Assembly (NCBI GenBank): GCA_947095585.1
Contig: OX352766.1
Location: forward strand, 22,186,939-22,250,938
Origin: Nephrocerus scutellatus
Taxonomy: Eukaryota > Arthropoda > Insecta > Diptera > Pipunculidae
Direction of reading: 5' to 3'
Length of the DNA: 64,000 bases
Shown here: in pieces, positions 29,101-38,076 of the stretch
Numbering within the stretch: position 1 is the stretch's first letter
How the letters are laid out: every line of letters begins with the position of its first letter
Made by a program: the position numbers and the translations under genes
Notes under the pieces: generated by a model
The model's input: the letters and a program-made list of their open reading frames with translations, nothing else
What the model was told of the DNA's origin: nothing
Databases searched by the model: none

Positions 29101-30146
29101 TGCTTATTATAGAGCTCGTAATTTCTTGACCTTCTCAACTGGAATATGTAACGCACTTATTTCGAAGTCCAATTGTGTCATCAAAGGACTGTTTTAGAAT
29201 TAAAAATTCAATCAAATTTGAAACTTGGAACCATTTCATAAAATTAGCTTACAAAATGCATATTATAGAGCTCGTAATTTCTCGACCTTCTTAACTGTAA
29301 TATGTAACGCACTTATTTCGAAGTCCAATTGTGTCATCAAAGGACTGTTTTAGAATTAAAAATTCAATCAAATTTGAAACTTGGAACCATTTGATAAAAT
29401 TAGCTTACAAAATGCATATTATAGAGCTCGTAATTTCTCGACCTTCTTAACTGTAATATGTAACGCACTTATTTCGAATTCCAATTGTGTCATCAACGGA
29501 CTGTTTTAGAATTAAAAATTCAATCAAATTTGAAACTTGGAACCATTTCATAAAATTAACTTACAAAATGCTTATTATTGAGCTCGTAATTTCTTGACCT
29601 TCTCAACTGTAATATGTAACGCAATTATTTCTAAGTCCAATTGTGTCATCAAAGGACTGTTTTAGAATTAAAAATTCAATCAAATTTGAAACTTGGAACC
29701 ATTTCATAAAATTAGCTTACAAAATGCATATTATAGAGCTCGTAATTTCTCGACCTTCTTAACTGTAATATGTAACGCACTTATTTCGAAGTCCAATTGT
29801 GTCATCAAAGGACTGTTTTAGAATTAAAAATTCAATCAAATTTGAAACTTGAAACCATTTCATAAAATTAACTTACAAAATGCATATTATAGAGCTCGTA
29901 ATTTCTTGACCTTCTCAATTGTAATATGTAACGCAATTATTTCTAAGTCCAATTGTGTCAACAAAGGACTGTTTTAGAATTAAAAATTCAATCAAATTTG
30001 AAACTTGAAACCATTTCATAAAATTAGCTTACAAAATGCATATTATAGAGCTCGTAATTTCTTGACCTTCTCAATTGTAATATGTAACGCAATTATTTCT
30101 AAGTCCAATTGTGTCATCAAAGGACTGTTTTAGATTTAAAAATTCA
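26153..30146. repeat. Satellite domain E: type II monomers up to the array edge
   Basis: Mostly monomeric type II units with a local 620-bp (4-monomer) duplication marked by GTAGTTTCTC at 26153 and 26773. Monomers nearer the edge carry more private changes (TGCTTATTATTGAG, CATCAACGGAC, TTGAAACC), as expected for the edge of an array, where homogenisation is weaker. The last monomer stops at about 30146. Confidence 0.88.
27921..27950. repeat. Local triplication of a 10-mer inside one monomer
   Basis: The decamer CTGTTTTAGA is present three times in a row where other monomers have it once, and the preceding GGA is missing. This looks like replication slippage in a single monomer. Confidence 0.9.
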
Positions 30147-30150
30147 TTTA

Positions 30151-30596
30151 AAACTAGCTCCTTTCATTAAAAAGTACTTGAAAAATTCTGTTGCCAGTGG
30201 AAAGTTGATCCAAACCAGAAGTAAAAGTGCCTCTGGCTCGTTTAAATTAGCCGCTGCTGCTAGTAAGGAACCTAAAGCAAAATCCTCTGTGAAGAAAAAG
30301 ACAGTCACCACAGTTAACAAGAAGCCAGCAACAGCAGTGAAAAAATTTACAGCCGGATCCGGCGAGAAGAAAGTGAAAAAATCTGCAACTACTAAAAAAA
30401 GTGGTAGAGAAGAAAAAAAACGGAAAAAGCTAAAAAACTAAAACAGGCAGGTGGTGCTGTTAAGGCTAAAACAAGGAAACCAAAAGCTGCTGCTTTTAGT
30501 GTTATAAGCGGCTGCTAAACCAAAAGCTGTTACCGTTGCTGCAGCTAAACCAAAAAATCCGCTACAGCATTGAAGAAAGCAGCACCTATAAAGTAA
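30151..30596 (+). pseudogene. Histone H1 pseudogene, 5'-truncated and frameshifted
   Basis: The translation beginning [11 protein letters not shown], followed by GKLIQT and ASGSFKL, matches the end of the globular domain of linker histone H1. After it comes a Lys/Ala/Pro-rich tail with KPK and KKAAP-like words. H1 binds linker DNA at the nucleosome entry and exit. The N-terminal tail and most of the globular domain are missing because the frame starts at the satellite junction. The frame is open to 30441. The basic tail then continues in other frames (KPKAAAF near 30480; AAKPKAVTVAAAKPK near 30510) to a TAA at 30594-30596, so at least two indels break it. The ATG at 30109 lies in satellite sequence and is not a native start. 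A histone-type 3' stem-loop follows 64 nt after the stop. Identity as H1 is strong; function is not expected. Confidence 0.9.
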
Positions 30597-30659
30597 AATG
30601 TATAATTTTCCAGACGGTTAGATTTTCAACAAAAATAATTTGAAGTTAACATAACAAAA

Positions 30660-30700
30660 AGCTCTTTTCAGTGCTACAAACATTTCATCCAAAGAGAAAA
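30660..30700 (+). terminator. Degenerate histone mRNA 3' stem-loop and downstream element
   Basis: AGCTCT-TTTC-AGTGCT at 30660-30675 has the 6-bp stem and 4-nt TTTC loop of the replication-dependent histone processing signal, with one mismatched stem pair. It is followed by ACAAAC and, 15-25 nt further, purine-rich AAAGAGAAAA, like the U7 snRNA-binding downstream element. It lies 64 nt after the H1 pseudogene stop codon. Confidence 0.75.
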
Positions 30701-30880
30701 TTTAATAAGTTTCAATCGACTGAATTTCTTTATTTTACATGACAATTGAGAACTAAGGATTTCTTTTGTTATAAAATAAAATGCAAAAGTTATTCTGTAA
30801 AAATATTCATTCAGGATTTTTTCACAATCAAACAAAAAAATGTACCTATGAGCAGAGCCAAGTTAAAGCTTCTGATATAT
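30701..30880. other. AT-rich spacer, nothing recognised
   Basis: Sequence between the histone 3' signal and the 3' end of the minus-strand LINE. No gene or repeat recognised; it may be former histone-spacer DNA. Confidence 0.5.
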
Positions 30881-31016
30881 GACAATCAGAATAATCATCA
30901 TCCTCATATTTGGCTTTACAACCGCTGTCCGGACCTGGCCTCCCGCAAAAAATCTCTTCACCGGTCCCGACTTCGAGCCAATGTCATCCAGTTTGGCATC
31001 CCTTAAGTCTGGGCGT

Positions 31017-31576
31017 CTAGGTCTTAGCATGCTTCCAGCTTAGGCTTGGCCGGCCTCGCTGTCGTGTTCCATAAATCCTACCGCAAAGGACTTTCCGAGC
31101 TGGATCCTCTTCGCTCATGCGAGCTACGTGTCCTGCCCACCGGTGCCTACCGAGCTTAATTTTCTTCACGTTGTCGACATCGCAGTAACGCTCGTAGATC
31201 TCATTATTGTAGAGTCTCCGGAATCGTCCTTCTTCACATACGGGGCCAAAAATTCTCCCTAAGACTTTTCTCTTGAACGCGGCTAAGAGGTCAGAATGCT
31301 TTATGCTAAGCACACAAGTCTCGGATCGATATGTATGTACAGGTATGACCCTTGTCTTACATACCAGCAGCTTGGATGATATGGTTAAATTCCTGGATTT
31401 GAAGAGTCTTCACAGACTATAGTAGGCTTTGTTGGCTCTATTTCTGGTTCAATGATGTTATCGGCTGCTACAGTTGACCCGAGACAGTTAAAGGATTGCA
31501 CAACTTTAATTTCGCGCTCCACAATTTGAATTGAGGGACCAATGTTGGATCTTATACTCGCAGACGTGGCCACCAT
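31017..31576 (-). pseudogene. LINE RT C-terminal region
   Basis: Two open segments (31576-31385 and 31313-31017). The second contains LGRIFGPVCEEGRFR, YNNEIYERY, HRWAGHVARMSEEDPARKVL and RGRPSLSWKH, the typical C-terminal block of insect endonuclease/RT proteins. The segment 31016-30885 continues it, degraded, with words like the DVRTLGIRNW block. In the first segment, IVEREIKVVQSFNCLGS matches the region just after the RT palm ('FxYLGS'). Confidence 0.8.
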
Positions 31577-31645
31577 GTACTTTGGTTTGCTCTCATTTAT
31601 GTGCAGCCCCAGATTTCGTGTCGCCTGCTCTATATGGATGAAAGC

Positions 31646-32340
31646 TTACTGTGCAGCTCTTCGGTTTCTACCAACGATGTAAATATCATCTGCGTAAGCC
31701 AGTATCTGAATGGACTTATAGATGATTGTTCCTCTCGCCGTTACGTCAGAGTCTCGAATCACTTTCTCCAAGGCCAGGTTGAAGAGGACGCAGGCCAGTC
31801 CATCCCCTTGTCGGAGCCCGTTACAGATGTTGAATGGGCATGATAGTGATCCGGATATTTTTACTTGGCTTATAACATTGGTCATGGTCAACCTACATAG
31901 TCATGTCAGTTTATTTGGGATGCCGAATTCTCTCATGGCTTTGAGAATATCTTATACGCGGTACTCAACAACGTTATACCACGATGCCTCTTCGCCAGTC
32001 TTCTGGCATCGCTTCTTACTCCCATACTTGCACTATAAGTTTTAATTAGCTCCGCTAGGATGCCGTCTGATCACGGAGCCTTATTATTTTTAAGCCGTTT
32101 TATCGCTCTGCTAACTTCGTCTATGCTTGGTGGCGGCAGCATTGTGTGCTCTTCGGTCATTGGTGGAACCTCTAATTTCTCAGTTAGCTGGCAATTAAGC
32201 AACTCATGAAAGTGCTCTTCCCATTGCTCTAAGACGCCTTTGAGATCGGCGATCAGATTACCCTCTTTGCCTTTGCAGTATGTGCAACTCGGTGTATATT
32301 GCGTCATACCGCGGACTCTTTGGTAGAACTTCCTCGCTCT
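31646..32340 (-). pseudogene. LINE reverse transcriptase domain, frameshifted
   Basis: From right to left: a linker with KGKEGNLIADLKGVLEQWEEHF (split here as KGKEGNLIAD and WEEHFHELLN), a conserved IDEVSRAIKRLKNNKAP block (32110-32071), a degraded middle, then CNGLRQGDGLACVLFNLALEK and AYADDI. The YADD catalytic motif is at 31685-31696. These are canonical RT blocks 0, 1, 4 and 5 of non-LTR elements. Frameshifts at about 32070 and 31900 and several stops make it inactive. Confidence 0.85.
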
Positions 32341-32449
32341 CTATACGGTTCTAGTTCACGGACGAGATTCTTCCTAAGATGGAGTCAGCAGTACAAATGA
32401 CAGTATTCTTAAGGCGTATCTATTTCTCTTCTACGACCGGCATCTCAGC

Positions 32450-32935
32450 CCCAGGACTTACTCTTCCTGCATTTAGGGCGAGTCATATCGCTTGACCGTA
32501 GTTGTTTCTGGTCGCTTCGTTGCGAAGGGCAGCCGTGTTGACTCAAATCTGATTCGCGGATGCTGTCATACTGGATGATGCAATCCGCACTCGGAGCACC
32601 ATACCAACAAGATAGTAGTGGTCCGAGTCGACGTTGGGACCTCGGTACGTTCGTACCGTCATCACATTCGGGGCGGCGGTCTATCAACACGTGGTCTATC
32701 TGGTTGGGAGTGACTCCACCAAGAGCTACCCAGGTGGCTTTGTGGATATTGTTTGCTCTATGACTCGTTGTCCATTGTCATTATTGTTTTCGTGTAAGCT
32801 AGTGGTTCCAATGTACTGCCTGAATACTGGCTCCATACTGGCATTCATATCCCCCACAATGATTCTTACGTCATACTGAGTGTTGAAGCAACATCAAACA
32901 GCATCAAATTCGTCTCAGCTGGCAAACGCCATAAC
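32450..32935 (-). pseudogene. LINE endonuclease, C-terminal half
   Basis: Minus-strand translation contains YDVRIIVGDMNASMEP, then IGTTSLHE and DNGQRVIE, and further on PNVDSDHYYLVGMVLR. These are the GDxNA and SDH catalytic and metal-binding motifs of LINE endonucleases, in the normal order and spacing. The reading frame changes several times. Continues the N-terminal half at 33311-33880 across the insert. Confidence 0.8.
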
Positions 32936-33310
32936 CTGGAAAAATAGGAAACCACAAAAAGAATCATTTAGTTAAAAATGTCATTATAATTTTTGTTTCC
33001 TTTAATGTTTGCCATTTACCAGTTTTCATTGTGAATTAAAACAAGCTGAATGGTGTAATGGTACACGTTCACATTTAGTACTAAAAAAAGGTTCTAAAGT
33101 TTTTGATTTAATGTCATATTTTTTGATATGTGTTGCTTTTCCTTTGTTCCGTTGTCATGGGTAAAACCAAACCTTTACTTTAGAGAGAAAAAATATTTGT
33201 TTGTTTTTTGTTTTGGAAATTACTTTTTTGTTAAAATAAATGTAAATGTAAATTAATAAAGTGGTTTGCCGTAATATAAAATTCTTAAGCACAAAAACGC
33301 TTGTGTTTTT
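32936..33310. mobile_element. ~370-bp AT-rich insertion in the LINE, with tRNA-like A/B-box core
   Basis: LINE coding similarity stops near 33311 and resumes near 32935, so this segment is an insert. On the plus strand, TGGTGTAATGGT (33051-33062) matches the D-arm/A-box region of tRNA-Gln/Glu types, and GGTTCTAAAGT (from 33090) is a B-box-like sequence about 40 nt later. The rest is AT-rich with no open frame. It could be a tRNA-derived SINE, a degenerate tRNA fragment, or coincidence. No clear target-site duplication was found. Confidence 0.4.
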
Positions 33311-33880
33311 CCCCACTGAGGACAGGCATGGAGTTCCCGTTCGACTGATTCAAAGAATTCTTTTTTTTTCATCATCTGGGGAATGCTCTGTTGATGCGTG
33401 AACGTTTATTATGTTTTTAAATCTGCCCGGCACGCGAAGGTTGCATAGCCGTTTATTTACTGCTTTAAAGCCGTTAACGGTGGGTTTCATTCTTTTGCTG
33501 AATAGAAACCCCACGCCGAGCACATGATGTCTTGCATGACAGCTGTAATTTATGTCATATTCTGATTTTGTAAGACACCATCTCCTGATTGCTGTTATGT
33601 CAGCATTATATTTGGACAGGGTATCGGCTAGCTGTTGTGCAGCTCGAGCTCTATTCAGTGAGCGTACGTTCCCAGAGAAAATTCTTAAATCGTTCATCAG
33701 TGTATCCGATGCTGATTTTTGGTTCCGTAATATGGTTTTTTACGGGCGAGGTTATTGGCCTCGCGCAAACCTTACTTTGAAGGGAATAGCCCGATCATTT
33801 CGCTTTTCTTGTACTAAAGGAAAATTACCAGCGGCCACCACGTGGAAGTTTGATCGCACTTCTACCAGTCAAAGATAGTT
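33311..33880 (-). pseudogene. LINE endonuclease, N-terminal half
   Basis: An open stretch of 115 residues (33697-33350) begins MNDLRIFSGNVRSLNR, the usual start of LINE apurinic-type endonucleases (xIxTWNVRSL pattern). It contains VLGVGFLFSKRM and IINVHASTEHSPDDEK, matching the conserved 'GVGF' and 'NVYAPTE' blocks. Open sequence continues upstream to about 33880 in another frame. The protein would nick target DNA to prime reverse transcription. Interrupted after 33311 by an insertion. Confidence 0.8.
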
Positions 33881-33953
33881 GCGGCCACATGCATTTCTGA
33901 AGCATTCTGTGTTATTCGCCCTACTCTGCTGATGGCTGACCGCCAGGAACATT

Positions 33954-34250
33954 TCTTATAGTCGGATCTTAGTCGTACATACCGAATTTCATGCGAATCT
34001 CTTGAGAAAAAGCTTTGTTCCCGAAATTCCAGACCATAACGATCATATTCCAGAATTCCCATAGGATCAAATTTTATAGTCCTACATACCAATCGCTTGA
34101 GAAATGGCTTGGTCAACAACATTCCAGACCCTAATACGCAGATCCCAGAATTTCCATATGAACAAGTCTTATAGTCGCATCATAGTCCTACATACATTGG
34201 TATGACCAATAGCTTAAGAAATTGTTTAGTTAAAAAAATCCTAGTTCCTC
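33954..34250. repeat. Three degenerate ~106-bp tandem repeats
   Basis: The word TACATAC occurs at 33976, 34083 and 34189 (spacing 107 and 106 bp). It is preceded each time by TTATAGTC-like and followed by CTTGAGAAA-like and ATTCCAGA-like words. Family unknown. The 33862-34122 minus-strand frame through it is a by-product. Confidence 0.7.
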
Positions 34251-34639
34251 ATGACCAAATCCCAGTAGATATTATAAGTGTGACATAACATCCGTTAAAA
34301 ATGCAACTTAACATCTGCTAAATAGTGACATTTAACATTCAACTTTTTGAAAATGTACCCCTTAAACCTTGTAGTGAGACGTTGTCACGTCAAAAGCGAT
34401 GCACATTCATGGGTAATGTAATTATGCTGTCAAGTTGAAGTTGAACAGTAGGTTTTTAAATTTTATGAGGTACACGCTGTAATGGGAGATTTTTTTTGTT
34501 TTGTCTGAAGACAAGAAAGAATAATTTTTTTTTGTCAAACGTTATCAGATAAATCTGAGCCACCCTATGCGCGAAATGCGTTCAGTGGAATTCCAATTGC
34601 ATTGCAACAAAAATAACCGCTGCTCTTAATGCCGACTTC
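34251..34639. other. Non-coding AT-rich segment, nothing recognised
   Basis: No supported gene. Contains short A/T runs and no strong repeat. Separates two unrelated small tandem repeats. Confidence 0.4.
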
Positions 34640-34915
34640 ACGTACTTGCACCGACATAAATATGTCAATGTAGTAGTTATCAAAATGCTGGTCGAGAAAT
34701 TTAAAAGACTCCTTTTGATTGGCCCAGAAATCGCATGATTTCTTACTAACAGCCATAGCTGGTATGCCACGTAGGCTTACATGCTCCTGCATCGGCATAG
34801 TTATGTCAATGTAGTAGACATCCAAAAGTCGAACAAGAAATTTAAAAGACCTATTTTGATTGGCTCCGTATGATGAGAGAATAGCGTCATCTACCTTCAC
34901 CCGTACTGGCACTGC
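34640..34915. repeat. Two ~141-bp tandem repeats
   Basis: TATGTCAATGTAGTAG starts at 34661 and 34802 (141 bp apart). In each copy it is followed by GAAATTTAAAAGAC and TTTTGATTGGC-like words. Because the repeat length is a multiple of three, a 115-residue minus-strand frame stays open across both units with an internally repeated peptide. That frame has no other sign of being a gene. Confidence 0.75.
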
Positions 34916-36370
34916 TGTGACCTACGAGGCGAAAAATGGAAAAAGCAAAAGGCATTGTGTCCCTGTTATTTGAACCAAGCGGTCGCCAAAGAATTTTTTC
35001 CGGTAGTTGGTAAAACTTGAAAAAAAAGGAAAATTCAATTTGTTTTTTTTAAACAAGTGCCGCGTGCAACCGAATGCAAGAAATCGGAAATAATTCACTG
35101 ACTACGCGAATAGCAAGAATTCCGAAAGTGCAGAAAATTTTTTTTTGATAAAAAGCGAATTCCTAATGAAATTTTAGTGGAAAGTCGTGAAATACCCTTT
35201 GAGTGCAAGCAACGTACGCAAAGTACGCAAAGTTGCATTAATTCATTTCCACCTAACGAGTGGCCCACATCATTTGTGTTTGCGTGGCTCTTTATCGTGC
35301 AAAAAAATAAAATAATATCGTACTTGTTTGTACCTGTAAAAAGGATGGTTCAAGAGAAAGCTACAAACGTGGTGGCCGATAAGTGCTACGAAGTTTAGCC
35401 CCAGTGTTTCATTCGTACTCTACCCGTTTGAACTGTACAGGGCAAGAAAAAAAAAGAATTACGGTGAACTCTACGTAAAGTGTCCAGCGGCAGAATTTGT
35501 CACAACTACCGAAGAGCAAAGTCAGCGGCAGCGCCATCAGTAGAAATGCTGTTGTGCGGAACGGGAAATACAGCAGCGCAGACCGTTCTGTAGTTACGCT
35601 TTGGCAGCCTTGCCCCCCCCCACACACCCCCTCGATAGCGACTGCGCAAGCTGAATCAATACCCGTTTCCAATAGCACCTTCTATCGCCTCTGGTGCGCT
35701 GTTTGGTTGTCTGGTAGACACCCTTTGGTCGGAGTATTAGGGTTATCGCGTCACTAACTTGTTAAATTATGGTCAAACTTTGGTCGTGAGCATTAACGGT
35801 ATTGCGTTGACTATGTAACGGGGAGGAATAGGAGAGCCTGAATTCGAGTAATCTGGATGAAATCGTCCCCAATTGCATCTCTAAATTATCCTCAGCATCC
35901 TTGATGACCAGCATCTTTAGTTACTATCAACAGCTATAAATTGCCAACGGCAGCAGTCGATCTCGCTACCTCCTCAGCAGATCCCGTAACCTTATTCTTA
36001 TATAGTCCCTTATCGTAGTTTGATTACAAAAAAAAAAAGGAAACAACAAAAGAATTATTATATATTTTGTAACGGTCCCCAAACCCTGGTAGCCTGAGGT
36101 GGGCGCGCGGATCGTCTCAATTTAAGATAGGAAAATTATGATTTCCAATTAACATTCTTTCAATACAGCCTGGATTCTGCCCAACTCGACAGCGCTGGCG
36201 ACGAAGCACGGATCTACGCGTATACAAGTAAGTGTATTTTCAGATTCTCCTTTATTCGAATGCTGGTTATTCATTTTAGCGTGTCTGCTTACTTCAGGTT
36301 GTGAGTGTTTGGGACTCCGAAGTCCATTCGGCTGTTGAATCGTTTTGACTTTTCATATCGTTTAATATTT
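34916..36370. other. Non-repetitive segment of unknown origin, possible untranslated exon
   Basis: About 1.4 kb with higher complexity and no repeat or transposon similarity that I recognise. Open frames are short (73-89 residues) and show no known domain. Contains a C-run followed by CACACA (from about 35610). At 36226-36235 the sequence AAGTAAGTGT is a strong 5' splice donor match (AA/GTAAGTG), so a transcribed 5' exon is possible but unproven. It could also be the interior of an unrecognised element. Confidence 0.35.
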
Positions 36371-36630
36371 TATATTTAAATTTCAAATCGATTAAATATT
36401 CGATAGATTAGATTTAACTCTCATATCGGTTTTCCGTGTTCCGTAACATTACATTTAAGTTTGCATATCGATCGCATAAGTAATATTATTATATTTAAAT
36501 TTCATATCGATTAAATATTCGACAGATTATATTAGACTTTATAATCGGTTTAGCTTGTTCCCTATTATTAAATTTAAGTTTGCATATCAAGCGCATAAGT
36601 AAATTTAAATCCCATATCGATTATATAAAT
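36371..36630. repeat. ~119-bp AT-rich tandem repeat with ATCGAT/CGATA words
   Basis: TATATTTAAATTTC starts at 36371 and 36490, with a third, partial copy at about 36601. Each unit holds ATATCGATTAAATATTCGA-like sequence and TTAAGTTTGCATATC. The many CGATA/ATCGAT words resemble binding sites of fly boundary factors (BEAF-32, DREF), but in an AT-rich repeat they may be incidental. Confidence 0.65.
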
Positions 36631-36895
36631 GCTTATTAGTCGTATTGACTTTCCCTATCGTTTCGCACTGCGTATTAATATCAAAGTTAAATTTGAAAAT
36701 CGATTACTTGCTTTCTTATTAATCGTTTTGAGTCTCAAATCGATAATAATGTTATTACTATTAGATTTGAATTGTAAATCAGCTGTATATCCCAAGAATA
36801 GATTTAACTTCCGAATTAATGATGTTTCTGATGGATAACTTAACTTCCCAACCATCATAAAGTATTCTGATAAAAGAAAAGGTTTAAAACGTGAA

Positions 36896-37145
36896 TTCAG
36901 CCCCTCTAGGTGGCGCTGGTACCGTTTTTTTCTGAAAATTCTTATTTATGGAACGATTTGGCTCAAATGTACACCATATAATATTTAAATAAAAAGAAAG
37001 TCGTTGACCCGATAGGTGGCGCTGGTGTCGTTTTTTTTCGAAAATTCTTAATTATGGAACGATTTGGCTCAAATTCACACCATATAATATTTAAATAAAA
37101 AGAAACTTGTTGACAAAATTTGGACCCGATAGGTGGCGCTGGGGT
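36896..37145. repeat. Tandem repeat carrying three CTCF-like motifs
   Basis: The 12-mer AGGTGGCGCTGG is exactly present at 36908-36919, 37014-37025 and 37131-37142 (106 and 117 bp apart). Between copies, the unit includes GAAAATTCTTA, ATGGAACGATTTGGCTCAAA and ATATTTAAATAAAAAGAAA. The core closely resembles the Drosophila CTCF recognition core (AGGTGGCGC). Insulator function is inference only. Confidence 0.7.
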
Positions 37146-37261
37146 GGAAAATGTAGTTTTCCCTGTATATAATCTTCATAAAAAGAATATTCGAACAAGT
37201 GTAAATTTTTTGCCTGTATAAGTGTAGATTCTATAGTTTTCTGGATTGATGAGTTGGTTAG

Positions 37262-37400
37262 TTATTGGGGAGTGGTAGGGTAAGTGGGCGTGGCGTCAGT
37301 GGGCGGGAGGTCAGTGGGCGGGGTCAGTGGGATGGGGCAGCCGGGAAACGCGGGTGTAAGTGGGCGTGGAGTCAGTGGGCGTGGCGTCAGTGGGCGGGTA
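37262..37400. repeat. GC-rich minisatellite-like block (GTGGGCGTGG/CAGTGGGCG)
   Basis: About seven imperfect repeats of CAGTGGGCGTGGCGT-type sequence in an otherwise AT-rich region. Such words match GC/GT-box (Sp1/KLF) sites and are also common filler in fly introns. No gene nearby. Confidence 0.7.
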
Positions 37401-38076
37401 GCAAAGCGCCCGGGAACGGCTAGTCTAGAATAAATGTATTTTGAATCGTTTATAAATTTGTTTTGTTTGACAGATTCGACTCGATATGGTAATTCCCATT
37501 AAGGATTGTAAAATTTCAAACCGATAATATGGTTTTTTTTTGCTTTGAATTACGAGGCATTTGAATATCGTCATTGAAATCGATGGAAATAAATAAGTTG
37601 TTAAAGGGTTGAAAATGTGTGTATAGTACTTCATTATCTTTTGTCCTCCCGGCACAGGTAATCCCTGGGTCAACGGTGGCTTAAGAAAACAAGGGGGTCC
37701 CAAGGAAATCGGGACCAATGGTAGGGTGGGTTAAGAAAGTGGGTGGGTGGCGTTGTAGGATACGCTTCCCACAGTCTCTCCCCAGGCGTCAAGACATCAG
37801 GGCCAAGCTTCCGTCTCTATCTCTCTCCTTATATCTCGTTGTAATTCTTCTAGCTTTGGTTTTATTTTGTAGCACGCGGATTATTTTTTGATAATGGAGG
37901 AAGTCATGGGACAACCAAGATCCCACCCCGGTTGCCGACGAGCATGGCTGGATTAAACGCGTGCGCCCGGTTCAACCATGTCTTCCAGCGGACGAGTTGA
38001 TAAATAGGAATCGTCAACAAACCACTGTCTGATTCATTACAATAAAATTGGCACACACTTTAGGTAGAAACCTCGT
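37401..38076 (+). mobile_element. Candidate right part of the 5' LTR of the outer Ty3/gypsy element
   Basis: This stretch lies just left of a tRNA-Lys-type primer binding site and contains AATAAA (38041-38046) about 35 nt before it, as expected at the R-U5 end of an LTR. The left boundary cannot be fixed because the matching 3' LTR is outside the window. No supported gene; a 97-residue minus-strand frame at 37425-37718 has no recognisable domain. Confidence 0.4.

Larger units (their letters stand above)
1..30146. repeat. 156-bp satellite DNA array (about 190-200 monomers)
   Basis: Head-to-tail tandem array without interruption by other DNA. Monomer starts (AGCTC) at 1, 157, 313 and at 22570, 22726 give a 156-bp unit. 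Nearly every monomer has GAGCTC and ATGCAT. AT-rich, with A/T runs in the second half of the unit. Length variants are 88 bp (internal deletion between AAAGGA and TGCATATT), 140 bp (16-bp shorter, ATTCATTCAAATTTTC type) and 152 bp. Two subfamilies: type I (TATATAAC, GGAATCATTTC, mainly left of ~17.7 kb) and type II (TATGTAAC, GGAACCATTTC, dominant right of ~22.5 kb). The array begins before the window. Typical of pericentromeric or other constitutive heterochromatin. No protein is encoded; short open frames recur only because the repeat recurs. Confidence 0.98.
30881..33880 (-). mobile_element. Degenerate non-LTR retrotransposon (LINE), minus strand
   Basis: Read on the minus strand, the order is: apurinic-like endonuclease N-terminus (33880-33350), endonuclease C-terminus with IVGDMNA and DSDH motifs (32935-32450), reverse transcriptase (32340-31646, YADD motif), and a C-terminal region with RWAGHVARM (31313-31017). 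The plus-strand left end has an ATCATCATCC-type simple tail, which on the minus strand is a GATGATGAT-like 3' end, as in RTE-like LINEs. Many frameshifts and stops, and a ~370-bp insertion at 32936-33310, break the coding region. Endonuclease type and 3' tail suggest an RTE-like or related clade; the clade is not settled. It is an old fossil compared with the LTR elements to the right. Confidence 0.85.

Noticed and set aside
1..30146. CRISPR-like array of regular repeats
   Set aside because: There are no unique spacers between short repeats; whole 156-bp units repeat, so this is eukaryotic satellite DNA.
30109..30150. Native start of the H1 protein at the ATG at 30109
   Set aside because: The first 14 codons are satellite sequence; H1 similarity starts only at the KLAP block.
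31601..32045. Plus-strand frames opposite the LINE
   Set aside because: Shadows of the minus-strand reverse transcriptase, which has clear RT motifs.
33051..33115. Functional tRNA gene
   Set aside because: Only A- and B-box-like words; the arms do not pair into a complete cloverleaf by eye.
34565..34912. 115-residue minus-strand protein with an internal repeat
   Set aside because: Explained by two 141-bp DNA repeats whose length is a multiple of three; no recognisable domain.
35177..35757. Small plus-strand proteins (73 and 86 residues)
   Set aside because: No domain, low-complexity or atypical composition, no splice or start context supporting translation.
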